Positions 10,623-23,491 of a stretch of 64,000 nucleotides of DNA are shown here, piece after piece. A program made the position numbers and the translations under genes. The stretch lies in assembly GCA_027575765.1 (NCBI GenBank), contig JANBPT010000003.1:102947-166946 (forward strand), in the 5' to 3' direction. The stretch is from Tieghemiomyces parasiticus (lineage: Eukaryota > Kickxellomycota > Dimargaritomycetes > Dimargaritales > Dimargaritaceae). Position 1 is the first letter of the stretch. Every line of letters starts with the position of its first letter. Under the pieces are notes generated by a model. That model ran no database searches, was not told the DNA's origin, and saw nothing but the letters and a program-made list of their open reading frames with translations.

Positions 10623-11675
10623 TTACAGATACCGGCTAGCGGCGCCAACCTGGCCCTGCATGACCATACTGGCCTCCTGCCGAGCGACCCGTTTGATTTG
10701 GCGGGTGGCATGAAGCTCCGCGCGGCGCATATTCCGCTCAGTACGGTTCCGTTCACGCTCCACATTACGGATAGTGTCGGCATGTTTCTTGCGGCGCTCT
10801 CCCCGGCTCTGCTCGTCTAAGCCTTCCAAAACCAGAGTACTGTTGTTGGTAACAGCCCCGTAAAACTTCTTCATGGACCCGGCGATGGAATCGATCATGC
10901 CACCCGCGCGGCTGGGGTGCTCGCCCTTGGGATGGTAGCCGTTGCACTCGATGCACACCTCCAGCTCGGCGTTGGGTAGACTGCTGATGGCGGACCGCTC
11001 ACACGTAGAGCGGGACTGGCTAAACACTCGGTGGCCGGCATATCCGTCAGATAGGACGCTGTTGGGGTGGACGTTTACGCGGGCCGGACGCGGGGGCGGC
11101 GGAAGGACCGGCGGAAGGACGGGGCCCGCCATGGACATCCCCCCAGGACCCATCATGGACATCGCCCCAGGACCCATCATGGCCATGGCCCCAGGGCCCG
11201 CCATGGACATCGCTCCGGGACCCATCATGGACATTGCCCCGGGGCCAGCCATGGACATGGGTGAGTGTCCAACATGGGACATGGCCGCCAGGGGCGGGTG
11301 ACCCATGTGCGGGTTGCGCGGGGCCAGGAGGGCCAGGTCGTCGCGAGTTCCGGCCATACCGCGACTAGCGGCGTAGGGATTCAATGGAGGCAAATGCACG
11401 CCGCTGGCAGAGTTCATGGGTCCGGGACCGCCGTAGGGTACCAGCTGGGCGCGGGAGGCGGCCATCATGGAAGCCTGGGGGCTGTTTCGGCAGTAGTTGC
11501 TACAGAACCCCGAACCCGGAGAGTCGGCCGGAATCGGGGTGCGGCAAGTGGCGCATTCCACATAGCGACCAGCAATGGTGTTGCGGCGAGCTAAAGTGTG
11601 GCTGGGCATTGCCGCGTCGACCAGGGAGATGTTACTTGCTGCCAGGTTGGCGTGGGAGGGAGAGGTGCCGTACAT
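10623..11675 (-). CDS. unknown protein with Cys motif, GPGAMSM repeats and basic C-terminal helix
   Basis: An intact 350-codon frame. It has three visible parts. Near residue 40 is a cysteine cluster, CATCRTPI...GFCSNYC (C-x2-C, then C-x3-C), resembling a small treble-clef or FCS-like zinc site. Residues about 140-190 hold six copies of an 8-aa unit, M-S-M-(A/M)-G-P-G-A, followed by a Pro-rich stretch. The C-terminal third has a further CIEC pair and a long, highly charged segment (RRKKH, RERNRTERNMRRAELHATRQIKR) predicted to be a basic coiled coil. There is no signal peptide or membrane segment. I do not recognise the family. The intact frame across a repeat tract and the good start context support a real gene; an extra upstream exon cannot be excluded. 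Confidence 0.65.
   Translation of the reverse strand: MYGTSPSHANLAASNISLVDAAMPSHTLARRNTIAGRYVECATCRTPIPADSPGSGFCSNYCRNSPQASMMAASRAQLVPYGGPGPMNSASGVHLPPLNPYAASRGMAGTRDDLALLAPRNPHMGHPPLAAMSHVGHSPMSMAGPGAMSMMGPGAMSMAGPGAMAMMGPGAMSMMGPGGMSMAGPVLPPVLPPPPRPARVNVHPNSVLSDGYAGHRVFSQSRSTCERSAISSLPNAELEVCIECNGYHPKGEHPSRAGGMIDSIAGSMKKFYGAVTNNSTLVLEGLDEQSRGERRKKHADTIRNVERERNRTERNMRRAELHATRQIKRVARQEASMVMQGQVGAASRYL
11115..11258. repeat. 24-bp tandem repeat, six units
   Basis: Six in-frame 24-bp units inside the preceding gene, each encoding M-(S/A)-M-(A/M)-G-P-G-A or a close variant (the last is MSMAGPVL). The units differ mostly at silent or Ala/Met positions. Copy number is probably variable between strains. 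Confidence 0.85.
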
Positions 11676-14340
11676 GGTAGGGTCAATAATACAAAGGTAT
11701 GTCGGGGCTTGAAAGGCGGGCGAAGCGAATACTCAGGCAACGGCCAATAACAGAAGGGGGGCTGAGGGCTACAATTTCAGCAGGGACAAGCAGAGGAGTT
11801 AGTAACGTTGGCCACGGGCGGACGGTGGATGGTCAAGGAAGATAATTTGGACGCTTTTTTTGGAAAACCACAGGTGTCGAAGGTTTGGAACGGAGTAGTA
11901 AGCGAGTTAAAGACTTTGGAGAGTAGGTTGTGCAGGGGGTCTAAAAGTGCAGGGCGGAAGGCTGTTTAAGTGCAACAGGGAAACAGGGTGTGTAGTGTGT
12001 GTAAATGCGCGGGCTGTAGAGTAGCAGCGGGAGGGCAACGCGAGTCGGTGCAAATAAAGCGGGGATCCTAACTGATACCGGCGGGCCGTATAAGCGGTAA
12101 CGACGTACAGGGAGATAAGGATGGGCGGTGGGGGGGATGTGAGGGTGATGGCGATGGTGACGGCACAAAACGAGAGAAGGGGAGGGGCAGCGCAAGGTCG
12201 GACTTTAATACCTGCCGTGCGACAACCGCCACTGGCCCCTCGTGTGGAACAACGAAGCGGGAGAGGAGGAGGAAGAGAAGGGGGGCCGACGGAGTCGAAA
12301 GGCGTGGTGGAGAAAATGTTTCTTCTCCATCCCACACAACCGCGCTAGCGGCACTGGCGGGCCCAGCGCTGTGTCGCGAAATCGAAGGCGGCCTGGGGCC
12401 CTCCACCCCCGCCCCCCTCCTCTCCACCGCCCCGACCAAGGCAGCATACAGTACCAAGGGAGGCCCCGGGGTGCATTATAAGGCGTAAAAGACGGCGGAT
12501 ACTTGGCCATTGTGGGGTGATCCGGGGACAGGGCCCTGTGACCACCCTCTTTCTTTCGCTCTCCCCTCCCCACCTCCTGCCCTGTCCGCGGCCTGGGCCT
12601 CTACATTGCTGACACAGACTCGTAAACCTCTGTCTGTATGCACGTCGTGTCAACTGGCCCCTTCCCACCATCACGGCCTAGTCTTCCGCCCTAGAACCCT
12701 GCGAGTCCACCGCCGCCACGTCGGCTCGCCTAAAGCATGACGGCAGGACCCGCGTCCTATCCGGCCGCTTTGGCACTGGCCTGGTGTGCCCAGTATCTAC
12801 CCTCACTTCCCATGCCGCACGAACCCACCCCGCCGATATGGCCACGGACTGGCCGCTCAAACAACTTCCATAAGGACGACGTGCCAGCCTGCCGCAGCAT
12901 GCCTGGATGGCCCGGCTAGGAAACCCCGCGCCTCAACAATTATCCGTGGGTGCCACCGAGCCGGCTCAGCTGTCACCATATCGTCATGCATGGGTGCCAG
13001 GCCGAACCGGTGCACGGAAGCACAGCGGAGCCGCCCGAGGGACTAGTTGTCCCCCCGGGGTGAGCCAGCAAATGCCACGGCCGGCCCGGTCGCCGAGATT
13101 GCCTTGACGTCATCACGGTCAATCCGTGACTATACGCGGTTAGCATATATTGAGAGCCCGGGGTAATGCGGCTGCCGGTGATTTGTGACGCTAGGGGCTT
13201 CCCAAGTGCAAGGAGGCGGCTGTTGAGCTGGGAAGTATTTGCTGGCCAGGGACTCTGGCAGTCGGTCCAGGGAGGGCCGGTGGATTGCGCCCGCATCCGT
13301 GCCAGTTCAGGACCCTACCCTAGCAGTGCCCGATACCGTCCCGGATATGCCCCCAGTCCCAACTTCTCAGCAAGGCCCATGAATCCCAGAGCAATTTGGC
13401 AGGGGTGGTGTCCCAATCTCCGCCACTCTACAGCCTATCCCCTCCCCACCTGGTCTCAAGCTTCGGGCCAGGATTGGTGGCAAGAATCAGGAGCCTGGCG
13501 GGATTAGTCAGATTGTCCCATCGCGGGGTGTCGCTACCTGGCAAAGGTGAGGATGGCTCCACAACCAACAGGTTGGATCCAGGTATCGCTATTAACTATA
13601 ATCGGGCTGCCCCTCTACCCCTCTCTGTCCACGTGCGGGGGAGGGGAGGACTGGGCGGTACAAGAGCTGGAAAGCGGGCCCGTGGGTCGATGCTAATTGA
13701 TTCCTCGAATCGGCAGTGGCGGCGAGGTCAGCGCAGTACCCCTCAGGCCGGTCTTTTAAGTGCTTCGACAGCCTACAGCGGAGTAAGCCGCAGTGGGCTG
13801 CGCAACCATCAGCCGATGTCGGCTGCTGCTGCCGCCATTTATAGCCTGCAGCGTGGTCTTTGCTTGGCAGGTGATTTAACCTCACTGCACTAGCCATGCG
13901 GTGCCCATGGTCTCTCGGGCCAAAAGCCTTTCCCTCGCGGCCATACCGTGTCCATGTAGGGTACAAATAGCGCATAGTCACCATCGAAAGCTCGGGGATG
14001 CAACTGGGCGTTGGCAGGCGCGCCGGCTGTCGCCCACTGTGACCGCGAGGCCGGGGCGGTTTCCGCTCGCGCCGTCGCGCTTCAACCTCTCACTTAATGG
14101 TAGGCCATGTGGATTCCGACCTGCTCATGCTCTCTGCTCCGCTGGCCGATCTGCATCCCGTCCAAGTTTACATTTCCCTTTTTTCCCTTCTCACACCAGT
14201 CCACGATAGAGAAAGCGAGATTTAGCTGCGCTGTCCTTGCAATCCCTAGTTTTTGCATTCCTCCATCCATCTCATCTGGCACTTTTATCTCACTTTACCT
14301 ACGCCTCTAGCAGCCTTCTCGCCTCCTCCTGTAGCCCACG
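11676..14340. other. long GC-rich gene-poor stretch
   Basis: About 2.7 kb between a leftward gene and RPB2. Many overlapping frames up to about 165 codons occur on both strands, but none has a recognisable motif, conserved composition or convincing splice structure. C/T-rich tracts at about 14,160-14,330 directly upstream of RPB2 look like a promoter and 5' leader. I call no gene. Confidence 0.5.
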
Positions 14341-17300
14341 ATGGAGTCCGCCGACCAGTACCAGGAGGAGTACGAGTACGAGCAGGACGATGAGATCTCG
14401 CAGGAGGACTGCTGGACCGTCATCTCGTCCTTCTTCGAGGAGAAGGGCCTGGTCCGCCAGCAGCTCGACTCGTTCGACGAGTTCATCCAGAACACGATGC
14501 AAGAGTTGGTAGACGAGAACCACAAGCTGGTCATCCAGACCACCACCCAGGGCAATTCAGTGGACAGCGAGCTCATCAAGCGCTACTTTATCAAGTTCGG
14601 CCAGGTGTATCTGTCCAAGCCCACCATGACCGAGGCCGACGGCAGTACCAACAGCATGTTCCCGCAGGAGGCCCGTCTGCGCAACCTGACCTACGCGGCC
14701 CCGCTCTACATGGATATGGGTCTCCGGGTGACCACCGCTGACCCCAACGACCCGCGCTACCAGGGCCGGAACCCCTTCACCGAAATGGAGCGCGCCGGCA
14801 TCAAGGAGGACGTGTCTCCCGAGGAGATGATGAAGGTGTTCATCGGCAAGATGCCCATCATGCTGCGATCCGACTACTGCGTACTTAAACACAAGACCGA
14901 CGAGGAGCTGCACGCCGTGAACGAGTGCCCCTATGATCAGGGCGGCTACTTTGTCATCAACGGTTCCGAGAAGGTGCTGATCGCCCAGGAGCGCATGGCC
15001 ACCAACACCGTCTACGTGTTTGCCAAGGCCCCACCCTCGCCCTACACCTTTACCGCCGAGATCCGCAGTTGCTCCGAGAAGGGTTCCAAGAAGGCCAGCA
15101 CCGTCTTCATCAAAATGTACGGTCGCCAGACCGACCGCGGCTCAAACCAGGGCATCAAGGCCACCATCCCGTATATCCGTCAGGATGTGCCCGTCGTGGT
15201 CATCTTCCGCGCCCTTGGACTGGTTGCCGATCGTGACGTGCTCGAGCACATTTGCTACGACACCAACGACCCGGCCATGCTGGAGCTACTCAAGCCCTGT
15301 ATCGAGGAGGCCTTCGTGATCCAGGACAAAGATGTGGCCCTCGACTACATTGGCAAGCGCGGTAGCACCCTGGGCAGCACCCGCGACAAGCGCATCAAGT
15401 ACGCCACCGACATTTTGCAGAAGGAGTTCCTCCCACACATCGGCACTGATCCGCACAATGAGACGCGCAAGTCTTTCTTCTTTGGCTACATGATCCACCG
15501 CCTGCTCCTGGCCGCCCTGGAGCGCCGCCCTCTGGACGATCGCGACCACTACGGCAAGAAACGTATGGACCTGGCGGGCGCCCTGTTGGGACAGCTCTTC
15601 AAGACCCTATTCCTCAAGCTCACCAAGGACATTAGCAAGTACCTGCAAAAGTGCATTGACTCGGGCCGCGAATTTAACCTGACCCTGGCCGTCAAGTCCC
15701 AGACCATCACCAACGGGCTCAAGTACTCGCTGGCCACCGGTAACTGGGGGGAGCAGTCCAAGGCCATGCAGACCCGTGCTGGGGTGTCACAGGTGCTCAA
15801 CCGGTACACCTTTGCCTCCACCCTGTCCCATCTGCGGCGCTGCAACACCCCCATCGGCCGTGACGGTAAACTGGCCAAGCCTCGCCAGCTGCATAACACC
15901 CACTGGGGCATCGTCTGTCCCGCCGAGACCCCCGAGGGCCAGGCCTGTGGGCTGGTCAAGAACCTGGCCCTCATGTCCTACGTCACCGTGGGCACCGCCG
16001 CGGCCCCCATTGTTGAGCTGCTGGAGGAATGGGCCATGGAGAATCTGAACGAAGTGTCCCCGACCAACATCGCCGGCGCCACTAAAATCTTTGTCAACGG
16101 TGTGTGGGCCGGCATCCACTCGGGCCCCGCCGATCTGGTGCGCACCTTCAAGGATCTGCGGCGCAAGGGTGATATCGACCCCGAGGTGTCCATTGTGCAC
16201 GACACACGCGAGCGCGAGCTGCGCTTCAGCACCGACGCCGGCCGGGTGTGTCGCCCGCTGTTTGTGGTGGAGAACCTCCGGCTGCTTATCAACAAGGAGC
16301 ACATCAACCTGCTCATCAACACGGTGACCGACGAGGGTGACTCGTATGCCTGGCCTGAGCTTATCCACTCGGGCGTGATGGAGTACATGGACGCCGAGGA
16401 GGAGGAAACGGCCATGATCTGCATGACGCCCGAGGACCTACGCGACTCCCGGACCCTGTTTGAACACGGGTACAGCCAGGAGCCCGAGCGCGACTCGACG
16501 GCGCGCGTGCGCGGGTCGTCGTCCTTGTACTCGCACACCTGGACCCACTGCGAGATCCACCCCAGCATGATCCTCGGTATCTGCGCCAGTATCATCCCAT
16601 TCCCGGACCACAACCAGTCTCCGCGTAACACGTACCAGTCGGCCATGGGTAAGCAGGCCATGGGTATCCACCTGACCAATTACCAGTCCCGCATGGACAC
16701 CCTGGCCAACATTCTGTACTACCCGCAGAAGCCGCTGGCGACCACGCGGTCCATGGAGTACCTCCGTTTCCGTGAGCTCCCGGCCGGCCAGAACGCCGTT
16801 GTGGCCATCCTGTGCTACTCGGGCTACAACCAGGAGGACTCGCTCATCATGAACCAGAGCAGTATCGACCGCGGTCTGTTCCGCAGTCTGTTCTACCGAA
16901 GCTACATGGACCAGGAGAAGAAGCTCGGCATGGTGGTCATGGAGTCGTTCGAGAAGCCCGGCCGTGACAACACGGTGCGGCTCAAGCACGGGACCTACGA
17001 GAAGTTGGAGGGTGACGGTCTGATCGCGCCGGGCATCCGTGTGTCGGGCGACGATATCATCATTGGCAAGACGGCCCCGCTGGCCGAGCACTCCACCGAA
17101 CTGGGCCAACGCCTGGTCACCCACACCAAGCGCGATGTGAGCACGCCACTGCGCAGTACCGAGACGGGTATCGTTGACCAGGTCATGTTGACCACGAATC
17201 AGGAGGGCCTCAAGTTCGTCAAGGTGCGCGTGCGCAGTACGCGTGTCCCCCAGATGGGTGACAAGTTCGCTAGTCGTCACGGGCAGAAGGGTACCATTGG

Positions 17301-17991
17301 CATTACGTACCGTACTGAGGATATGCCCTTCACGGGCCAGGGCATCACGCCCGACCTCATCATCAACCCGCACGCCATCCCCAGTCGAATGACCATTGGG
17401 CACATGGTAGAGTGTCTACTCAGTAAGCTATCGACGCTCACGGGGTCCGAAGGCGACGCCACGCCCTTCACGGACGTCACGGTCGAGGCCGTATCCAACG
17501 CCTTGGCCGAGCACGGCTACCAAAAGCGAGGGTTCGAGGTCATGTACAACGGCCACACGGGCCGTAAACTCACCGCCCAGGTGTACTTTGGCCCCACGTA
17601 CTACCAGCGTCTCAAGCATATGGTGGACGACAAGATTCACTCGCGGGCCCGCGGGCCCGTGCAGATCCTCACCCGCCAGCCCGTCGAGGGTCGGTCGCGG
17701 GACGGTGGCCTGCGGTTCGGGGAGATGGAGCGGGACTGCATGATCTCGCACGGGGTTGCCCAGTTCCTGAAGGAACGCCTGTTTGACGCGTCCGACGCCT
17801 ACCGTGTCCACGTGTGCGACCTCTGCGGCCTCATCGCGATCGCCAGTCTCAAAAAGAACGCGTTCGAGTGTCGCGTGTGCCGTAATACCACTCAAATCTC
17901 CCAGATCCATATCCCTTACGCCTGTAAGCTGTTGTTCCAGGAACTCATGTCCATGAACATCGCCCCGCGTCTCATGGTCAACCCGTTGTAA
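14341..17991 (+). CDS. RPB2: RNA polymerase II second-largest subunit RPB2
   Basis: A single uninterrupted frame of 1,216 residues, the usual length for fungal Rpb2. It forms half of the Pol II cleft and active site with Rpb1. Family landmarks are in order: the acidic N-terminus, QEDCWTVI, protrusion and lobe ([17 protein letters not shown]), fork ([22 protein letters not shown]), the hybrid-binding region ([33 protein letters not shown]), and the clamp/anchor with [10 protein letters not shown]. The C-terminal zinc site uses Cys1159, Cys1162, Cys1177 and Cys1180 (CDLC...CRVC). There is no intron. The start ATG is supported by the conserved acidic N-terminus beginning right after it. It is convergent with the AFI1-like gene. 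The large ORFs on its opposite strand are composition shadows. Confidence 0.98.
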   Translation: MESADQYQEEYEYEQDDEISQEDCWTVISSFFEEKGLVRQQLDSFDEFIQNTMQELVDENHKLVIQTTTQGNSVDSELIKRYFIKFGQVYLSKPTMTEADGSTNSMFPQEARLRNLTYAAPLYMDMGLRVTTADPNDPRYQGRNPFTEMERAGIKEDVSPEEMMKVFIGKMPIMLRSDYCVLKHKTDEELHAVNECPYDQGGYFVINGSEKVLIAQERMATNTVYVFAKAPPSPYTFTAEIRSCSEKGSKKASTVFIKMYGRQTDRGSNQGIKATIPYIRQDVPVVVIFRALGLVADRDVLEHICYDTNDPAMLELLKPCIEEAFVIQDKDVALDYIGKRGSTLGSTRDKRIKYATDILQKEFLPHIGTDPHNETRKSFFFGYMIHRLLLAALERRPLDDRDHYGKKRMDLAGALLGQLFKTLFLKLTKDISKYLQKCIDSGREFNLTLAVKSQTITNGLKYSLATGNWGEQSKAMQTRAGVSQVLNRYTFASTLSHLRRCNTPIGRDGKLAKPRQLHNTHWGIVCPAETPEGQACGLVKNLALMSYVTVGTAAAPIVELLEEWAMENLNEVSPTNIAGATKIFVNGVWAGIHSGPADLVRTFKDLRRKGDIDPEVSIVHDTRERELRFSTDAGRVCRPLFVVENLRLLINKEHINLLINTVTDEGDSYAWPELIHSGVMEYMDAEEEETAMICMTPEDLRDSRTLFEHGYSQEPERDSTARVRGSSSLYSHTWTHCEIHPSMILGICASIIPFPDHNQSPRNTYQSAMGKQAMGIHLTNYQSRMDTLANILYYPQKPLATTRSMEYLRFRELPAGQNAVVAILCYSGYNQEDSLIMNQSSIDRGLFRSLFYRSYMDQEKKLGMVVMESFEKPGRDNTVRLKHGTYEKLEGDGLIAPGIRVSGDDIIIGKTAPLAEHSTELGQRLVTHTKRDVSTPLRSTETGIVDQVMLTTNQEGLKFVKVRVRSTRVPQMGDKFASRHGQKGTIGITYRTEDMPFTGQGITPDLIINPHAIPSRMTIGHMVECLLSKLSTLTGSEGDATPFTDVTVEAVSNALAEHGYQKRGFEVMYNGHTGRKLTAQVYFGPTYYQRLKHMVDDKIHSRARGPVQILTRQPVEGRSRDGGLRFGEMERDCMISHGVAQFLKERLFDASDAYRVHVCDLCGLIAIASLKKNAFECRVCRNTTQISQIHIPYACKLLFQELMSMNIAPRLMVNPL

Positions 17992-18579
17992 GGACCACCG
18001 GGTGCCTGTGCATGTGTGTGTGTGTGTAGGTGGGTGGTTGAGGGGAAGAGGGTGATTATTATTTTAATCTGATGGAGAGGGGTGCATATGTACGGTCCGG
18101 CATCACCTTCAAGTGGTTTTGTGGTGTTCATCAGCTTGTCTCCCCCCCACCTCCCCCCTCACCCGCATTCTGAGCTCTCGAGTGTCTTCTTCTTTCGGTT
18201 TCTCCATTCTCCCCTCCCCCCCTCCCTCTCCGTATTAGCCTCAACCACGCTCTCTTGTTAAATAATATACCAGTGTCTAACCGATGAGGACAATGCCGTT
18301 CGAGGATGAAGGAGGGTGAACTTTGAGCGACACAACAGGCCAGGGGGTTTTATGTTGGTGACATGTGAGGAGATGGGCAAAGGCCGCGGTAAATATTTAC
18401 GGCCCAAGCTTGCGTGATGACGGGGTATGGTGTATGGTGCGGAGTTGACAAAAAAAACGTAGTAATAATGGCAATAATAATTAAGAGAATCTATTAAACA
18501 CGAAGGCGAATAATATGGGCGGAGAGGAATGTATAAAAGAAAATATAATGAGAGCCATGCGAGTTTCCTGTGTGGATGG
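17992..18579. other. intergenic between convergent genes
   Basis: 3' regions of RPB2 and the AFI1-like gene. There is a short GT-dinucleotide tract near 18,010 and C/T-rich and A/T-rich stretches. I see no gene. Confidence 0.5.
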
Positions 18580-21150
18580 TTATATTGGGTGATTAAACCC
18601 TGGGGCGGGTACGTAACCGCTGGCGCTCGGCCCCTGGCCATTCCATCCCTCGGTCAACCCCGTCGTGGTGGCCACTGGGGAGGTGGACAAAGTAGGGTGG
18701 GTGGTGACACCGAGGCCGCTGACCGAGGTAGCGAGGGCGGGCGGGGTGGTGGAGTGGGACTGGTAGACCGGATGGCCCACGGCCGTGAAGCCCGCCATCC
18801 CACCACCACCACTACCACTACCACTGCCCGTACTGTTACCACCCGGGGTTGTATTGACGTTAGCGCTGGTGGCAAACTGGAGTCGCTGGGCGTCGTAGGC
18901 GCACCGGAAAAACACATTCAGACTGCGAATGAACCGCGACCCGGTCCGATCCTGGTGGATACGGTTGAGAATGCGGACGGCGAGGTACCGGATCTGCGGG
19001 GACGCGTGCAGCAACCCGAACGCTAAGGGGGCCAGGCCGCCTTCGTTCTGTGGGAGGTGAGACAATAGCTCAATGACCTGGGCCTCGGTGGTGACCGCAT
19101 CGGCGAACGCGCGGAACACCGTTTCCACCTCGTCGTCGGCCAGGTAGTGTCGACCGTCGCGGAGCTTGACCAGCTGGTGCTCGACATCGAACGCGCGGAT
19201 CGTACGATGCTCGAGGAAGGCCTGCGTGTCCCGACGGAGGTATTCGTAGGAAATCGTACCGATGAAGCCCTCGATGCGGCCCTTGTTGAGGGCTAGTTCG
19301 CGCAGTTTGGCCTCGCCGTCCGAAAAGGCCAGACCGAACCCGAGCTGCGACGTGAACGATGCCGGTGGGCTATGGCCACTAGGGTGGGGGTGCGCTTCAA
19401 AGCTCTGCGGCGTGTACCCGATATCCGTGCTCCCGGTGGTCTGGTACTCGTAGAGGGCGCAGAGGAGAACGAACCGGCGGATATAGTTTTGGATTTTGGT
19501 CCGGATGGTCAGTTCGCCGTAATGTTTGCCGATGGCGGCCATGAGGTCCATGATGAACTCGGCGTCGACCGTGCCGTAGCGTTCGACTTGGGCATCCTTT
19601 TTGGCCCCCGAGGAGGACGAGGAGGAGGTGAGCGATTTGACGTGGGTGACCTCGATGCTCTTGCGCAGGTCCTGTAAGGGAGCGGCGGCGAGGGCCGGGT
19701 TGGCCAGTAGGGGGCTGACAATAATCTTGCCCGTGTTGATGTTGCACAGCACATCCCACCACTGCGGGTGCTCCTCAAACGCCGGGTTGGTTACCCCCGC
19801 GATGAACCCGGGGAATTCCAATAGCTGGTCCAGGCTCGTCAGGTTGGTGTACGGGAACGCCCGGTTGGTAAATCCGCGCAATACCCCACCGGAACCGCTC
19901 CCGAGGGCGCAGGCAGCTAGTACGTAGTTGGCTACCTCACCGGACGGCCGGCCGTGGCCCAGAAAGATGATGCGCTTCTGGGTGAGCAGGGCGTTGATGA
20001 GCAGGATGAGCGGGTGCGGTTGTGGGCTCCCGGAGTCCAGGTGCGGGTGGAGTGGCCGCGGGGCCGAGACCTGACCATTGGCGAAGGTCGTGATGAGCTT
20101 GTTCATGAAGAACTCGCCCACCTCCTCGCGGTAGATGGTGAGCGGGATCTTGACGGAGATCTTGATGCTTTGGTAGAACACTTCCGTCTCGTAAAAGTGG
20201 CGGTCCTTGTTTTTGGATGTGATGTTGTCCTTGCGCTGACCCGATGACAGGTCAATGTAGGTCTTGCGCCGGTGTCGTTTGCGCGCCTCGGCCTCCAGCT
20301 CGCTCTGTGAGGACCCCACCCGGCTCATCCGCATGTTCTCCTGGAGGCCAGTGATTTCGGCCACGTCGGCCTCGATGAACTTTTCCTCAAACATGTTGTT
20401 GGTCTCGGCGAAGCGGAGAATCAGCTTTTCGTGGTTGGATAGTTTGGGCATGTAGGTCAGGTCCATGCTATTGACTGCGTCATAGAGGTTAGCCAGGACC
20501 TCGATGGACGGGCTGGTGAAGTAGTTTTCGAGAGCCAGAAAGAGAATGTGCTGTAAAGAGTAGGCGAATAGGACGTTGAGGCAGTTTGAGTGTGGGGAGG
20601 GAGGTGAACGTAGGTGATAGTCGATATACGAGGGGGGGGGGTTGGGGTGAGCGGTCCAGAGTTAACGACCCGGAGCAGAGATTAGTGGATCACCCCGGTT
20701 TCGGCAGATGGTGTTCGATGCAGGCGTACACTTGCGCCAGGACCATTCCCTATGACCCAAGGACAAAACTTTACCCCGTCCTTTACTCACCTTGTACTGA
20801 TCCAGGAACCGGTGTCGGGTGCAGATAGCCATGGCCTTGACGGTGGCGCCTCGCCGAGCCTCCCGGTCGTGACGGGTCTGTACAAGGTTCAAGACGTAGA
20901 GGATAGGGTTGTCCTCGTCGTTATCGGGGTCGGTGTAGGGCAGCTCGGCCAGGTTGCTAGGCGGCACCTCCTGGTTAAGAAAGAAAATGGTCCAGTCATT
21001 CTCGCGGAGATGAGCGCCATCGGGCAGCATAAGCTCGGCCAGGTAGTGTTCGTCGGTCGGCACCGGCCGCGGGTGCTGGTGCGTGAGCGAAGCGCCCTTG
21101 TCCACGTCGAACTCGGCCAGCAGGATGTACTCGGCGTGATTGCGGGTCAT
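18580..21150 (-). CDS. AFI1: Afi1/SPA-type DENN-family trafficking protein
   Basis: Two exons: 21150-20791 and 20550-18580, with an intron of 240 nt (GTGAGT...ACAG), giving about 776 residues. Exon 1 is almost entirely an Afi1 docking domain: YILLAEFDVDKGASLTHQ, TDEHYLAELMLPDGAHLR and DWTIFFLNQE. Exon 2 continues with the SPA (stabilisation of polarity axis) DENN-like region: KISVKIPLTIYREEVGEFF, KRIIFLGHGRPSGEVANYV, FPYTNLTSLDQLLEFPGF, and HPQWWDVLCNINTGKI. In yeast, Afi1 binds the GTPase Arf3 and links it to cell polarity; related filamentous-fungal proteins affect hyphal tip stability. A peripheral role at vesicles or plasma membrane is inferred. The C-terminus is Gly/Ser-rich and probably disordered. 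The ATG at 20466 inside exon 2 is not the start, because the domain extends upstream across the intron. Confidence 0.88.
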
Positions 21151-23491
21151 CTCTCCGGTTCTCTAGGGCGGACGGTGGTCAAGACGTCGGGTGATGGGCT
21201 GGATGACGGCGAAGGGGATGAGCGTCGACTCTACGGGTGAGGGATGGGTAGTGGGCCGACGAGCGGAGCGAGGGAGAGTGATAGGATAAGGTAGAGCATG
21301 GGCTTTGACAATGCACACCGAGACGGGCCAAACCGGTTCACTCTCAGCAGCTCAGTCAGTATGTAGTCTGATTGGGCCCGTAGTTCGGGGTTTGTAAACC
21401 GTTGCCTTTCTGGCCCAGCATGGCGTTACTAACAGGTTGAGCTTCATACGGAGACTGAGGGGGGAGGCGCTCACGTGGAACGGTGCCACATGCAATTGTG
21501 AGGCAGAGCGGCAAGGTGCTGTATTTAGGTCCTAAAGGCGAGGCCTTTGAGCACTTGATGTCGGGCCAATGGGGCACGGTTGCGAGCCCAAGCGCCTCTG
21601 TCTCGCTAAGGGCAGTCAAATTAATGTGAAGCAGTATCGTATGCGCGCTACCCTCGCCATTCACTCACACATTGCTTGATAAAGCCTAGCCATCGAGTAA
21701 AAAATAAGCAGGCCTCACGTGCGGGAATTCTTGAGAGCCTGTGGGCGTCGGTGCAACGACGCGAGTCCTGAGTAGCTCTCCAGGTCCGGCGGCGGAGTCC
21801 GCCACCTCTTGCAATGGCAGACCCAAGCGACCAAAGCCATGGCGCCTGGGCGGTCTTTTGTAGAAGAGGAGATATACGCGTAACCAGAGTAGGGGGGCGC
21901 AAAAGTGGAGAACCTGCGCGCCCCCGGGCAAAACGTGTACCAGGCGGAACAAGTGGACGAATAGGGCCAATTGTCGGCGAAGCTTCGGCAGTAGCTGGAC
22001 AACTTCTGTGCCGGCGCACAGGTATCATGGGATTGCTCCTCGGTTGTTTGGTTGCCAACCCTCTCCCAGATGATTGCCCACCGTCCATCGATATCCCAAT
22101 GGGGGGTTGGGTGGCAGGGGAGCTAGTGACCAGCATTGCGGGCGCGCCCTCCACTGGCAGCAGGCGAAGGTCGTCATCCGAGGCCAGCTGTTCGCGCCCA
22201 ATCCCACCGCCTGTGATTATAGCATAAACTACGCACATGTGTCGAGGTGGACGAGGTCCAAGGCGAAGGATGGCCAAGTGTCAGTCACCACCAAGGGGAC
22301 AGGCTGCGGCCGCTCATTGTTTGCCATATCGGCCTTTTCCACCGGAGCCGGCGGGCAATCTAAGGCTCCTCTATTTCGAACACGGGCGCCAAGTAGCATG
22401 CCGCCTCAGCCCACCACTACTAGGCAAAAGTGTCTATTGCGGAGCAGAGCCGCGGGCCCTCATGGCCTTGGCCTGCACGCCCTTTCGAACGGCGGTGTGC
22501 AGGTAAGCGTGGCGTCCAGGTCGCTGCGAATGCCTGGCGCTTGCCCTCGCAGACGATCCTGCCACGCCAACAGGCCTTGTGGTGGAATGGCTGTGTAACC
22601 CCGAACGCAGCCGCAGCAGGTGGCTACGTGGCCCGATGCTCCTCCCCCCTCCAGCGGGCCGCTCTATTCTCAGCCAATGTCTCCCGCGGAAGCTGTGATG
22701 CTCCTTCGGTGGCCGGTGGGCCCTTGGGGCGCGTCTGCTCTCCCTCCTTCACACTCGCCGGCCTTTGGCGGACGGGGGCTTCTGTATTCCCTTGGGCCGC
22801 CCTTGCCCTGCTGGGGTGTGTCCAAAGCCCTGCCCTCGCGCTCGGCCCCAATGTAGGTGGATGTCCACGTCTGGCCTGCCGTCTGCGCTCACGCCCCGCC
22901 CCTTTGCCACCGCCGACCTACCTTATAACCCGCCAATCACCTCGACCCTCACAGCACTTGCTCATCCACTACGTCCTCGTGTACGCCTTACCATCCGACA
23001 AGACCAATTGCCGCACCGGTCTGTGAAACGAAGGCCGTCTTGGACCCTTCGCCGCTCTGCCTTCGTCTGCTCGACTTCCGGCCTTGGCCAGCCAAGTTCT
23101 CAGCCACTCCTCGCTCACCAGCCCTACGCACTCATACGCCCATCCCCAATTCTCCCCACGCGGCCCGCGCTCGAAGCCGCACCGTAACGCCCTGGTGCCC
23201 CGCCGGCGCCACCCCTTCTGCTCCCTCTCTTTGCACCTCTCCTCTGCACATATTGCCTTCTTTCGGTGAATTGCCCCCCTCCCTGACCTGTCCGCCTGCC
23301 ACTTTTTCTACATTTTCCGTGCTACTGTTTGAAGGGTCGTTCGCCCGACACTTAACCCCTACCCCTACCCCTCCCGCCAGCCTCGCATCACCCGTCCTGT
23401 CGACCTTGCTGACCGCTCGAGGTACTGTCCGATACTCATATCTCCCTTCCCCGCGCTTAATACCCGCTGTACTCTAGTCACCCTGTCCACC
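21151..23491. other. divergent intergenic region, GC-rich
   Basis: About 2.3 kb between the divergent AFI1-like and Bsd2/Ndfip-like genes, so it must hold both promoters. Frames up to about 200 codons exist on both strands but resemble GC-driven noise (Pro/Arg/Ala-rich, no motif). The last 400 bases are C/T-rich, like the leader of the next gene. No gene is called. Confidence 0.5.

Noticed and set aside
11115..11258. CRISPR-like appearance of regularly spaced repeats
   Set aside because: The units are contiguous coding repeats with no unique spacers, in a eukaryotic gene.
11907..12573. Several overlapping minus-strand frames of 109-142 codons upstream of the Cys-motif gene
   Set aside because: All three frames are open together, which is a sign of base composition, and the translations are Pro/Ser/Arg-rich without motifs.
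15549..17403. Long minus-strand frames (up to 321 codons) opposite RPB2
   Set aside because: They mirror the GC-biased third positions of RPB2, carry no motif, and RPB2 is certain on the other strand.
22430..23026. 198-codon + frame upstream of the Bsd2-like gene
   Set aside because: It overlaps other open frames on both strands, shows no family features and lies in a promoter/leader position.
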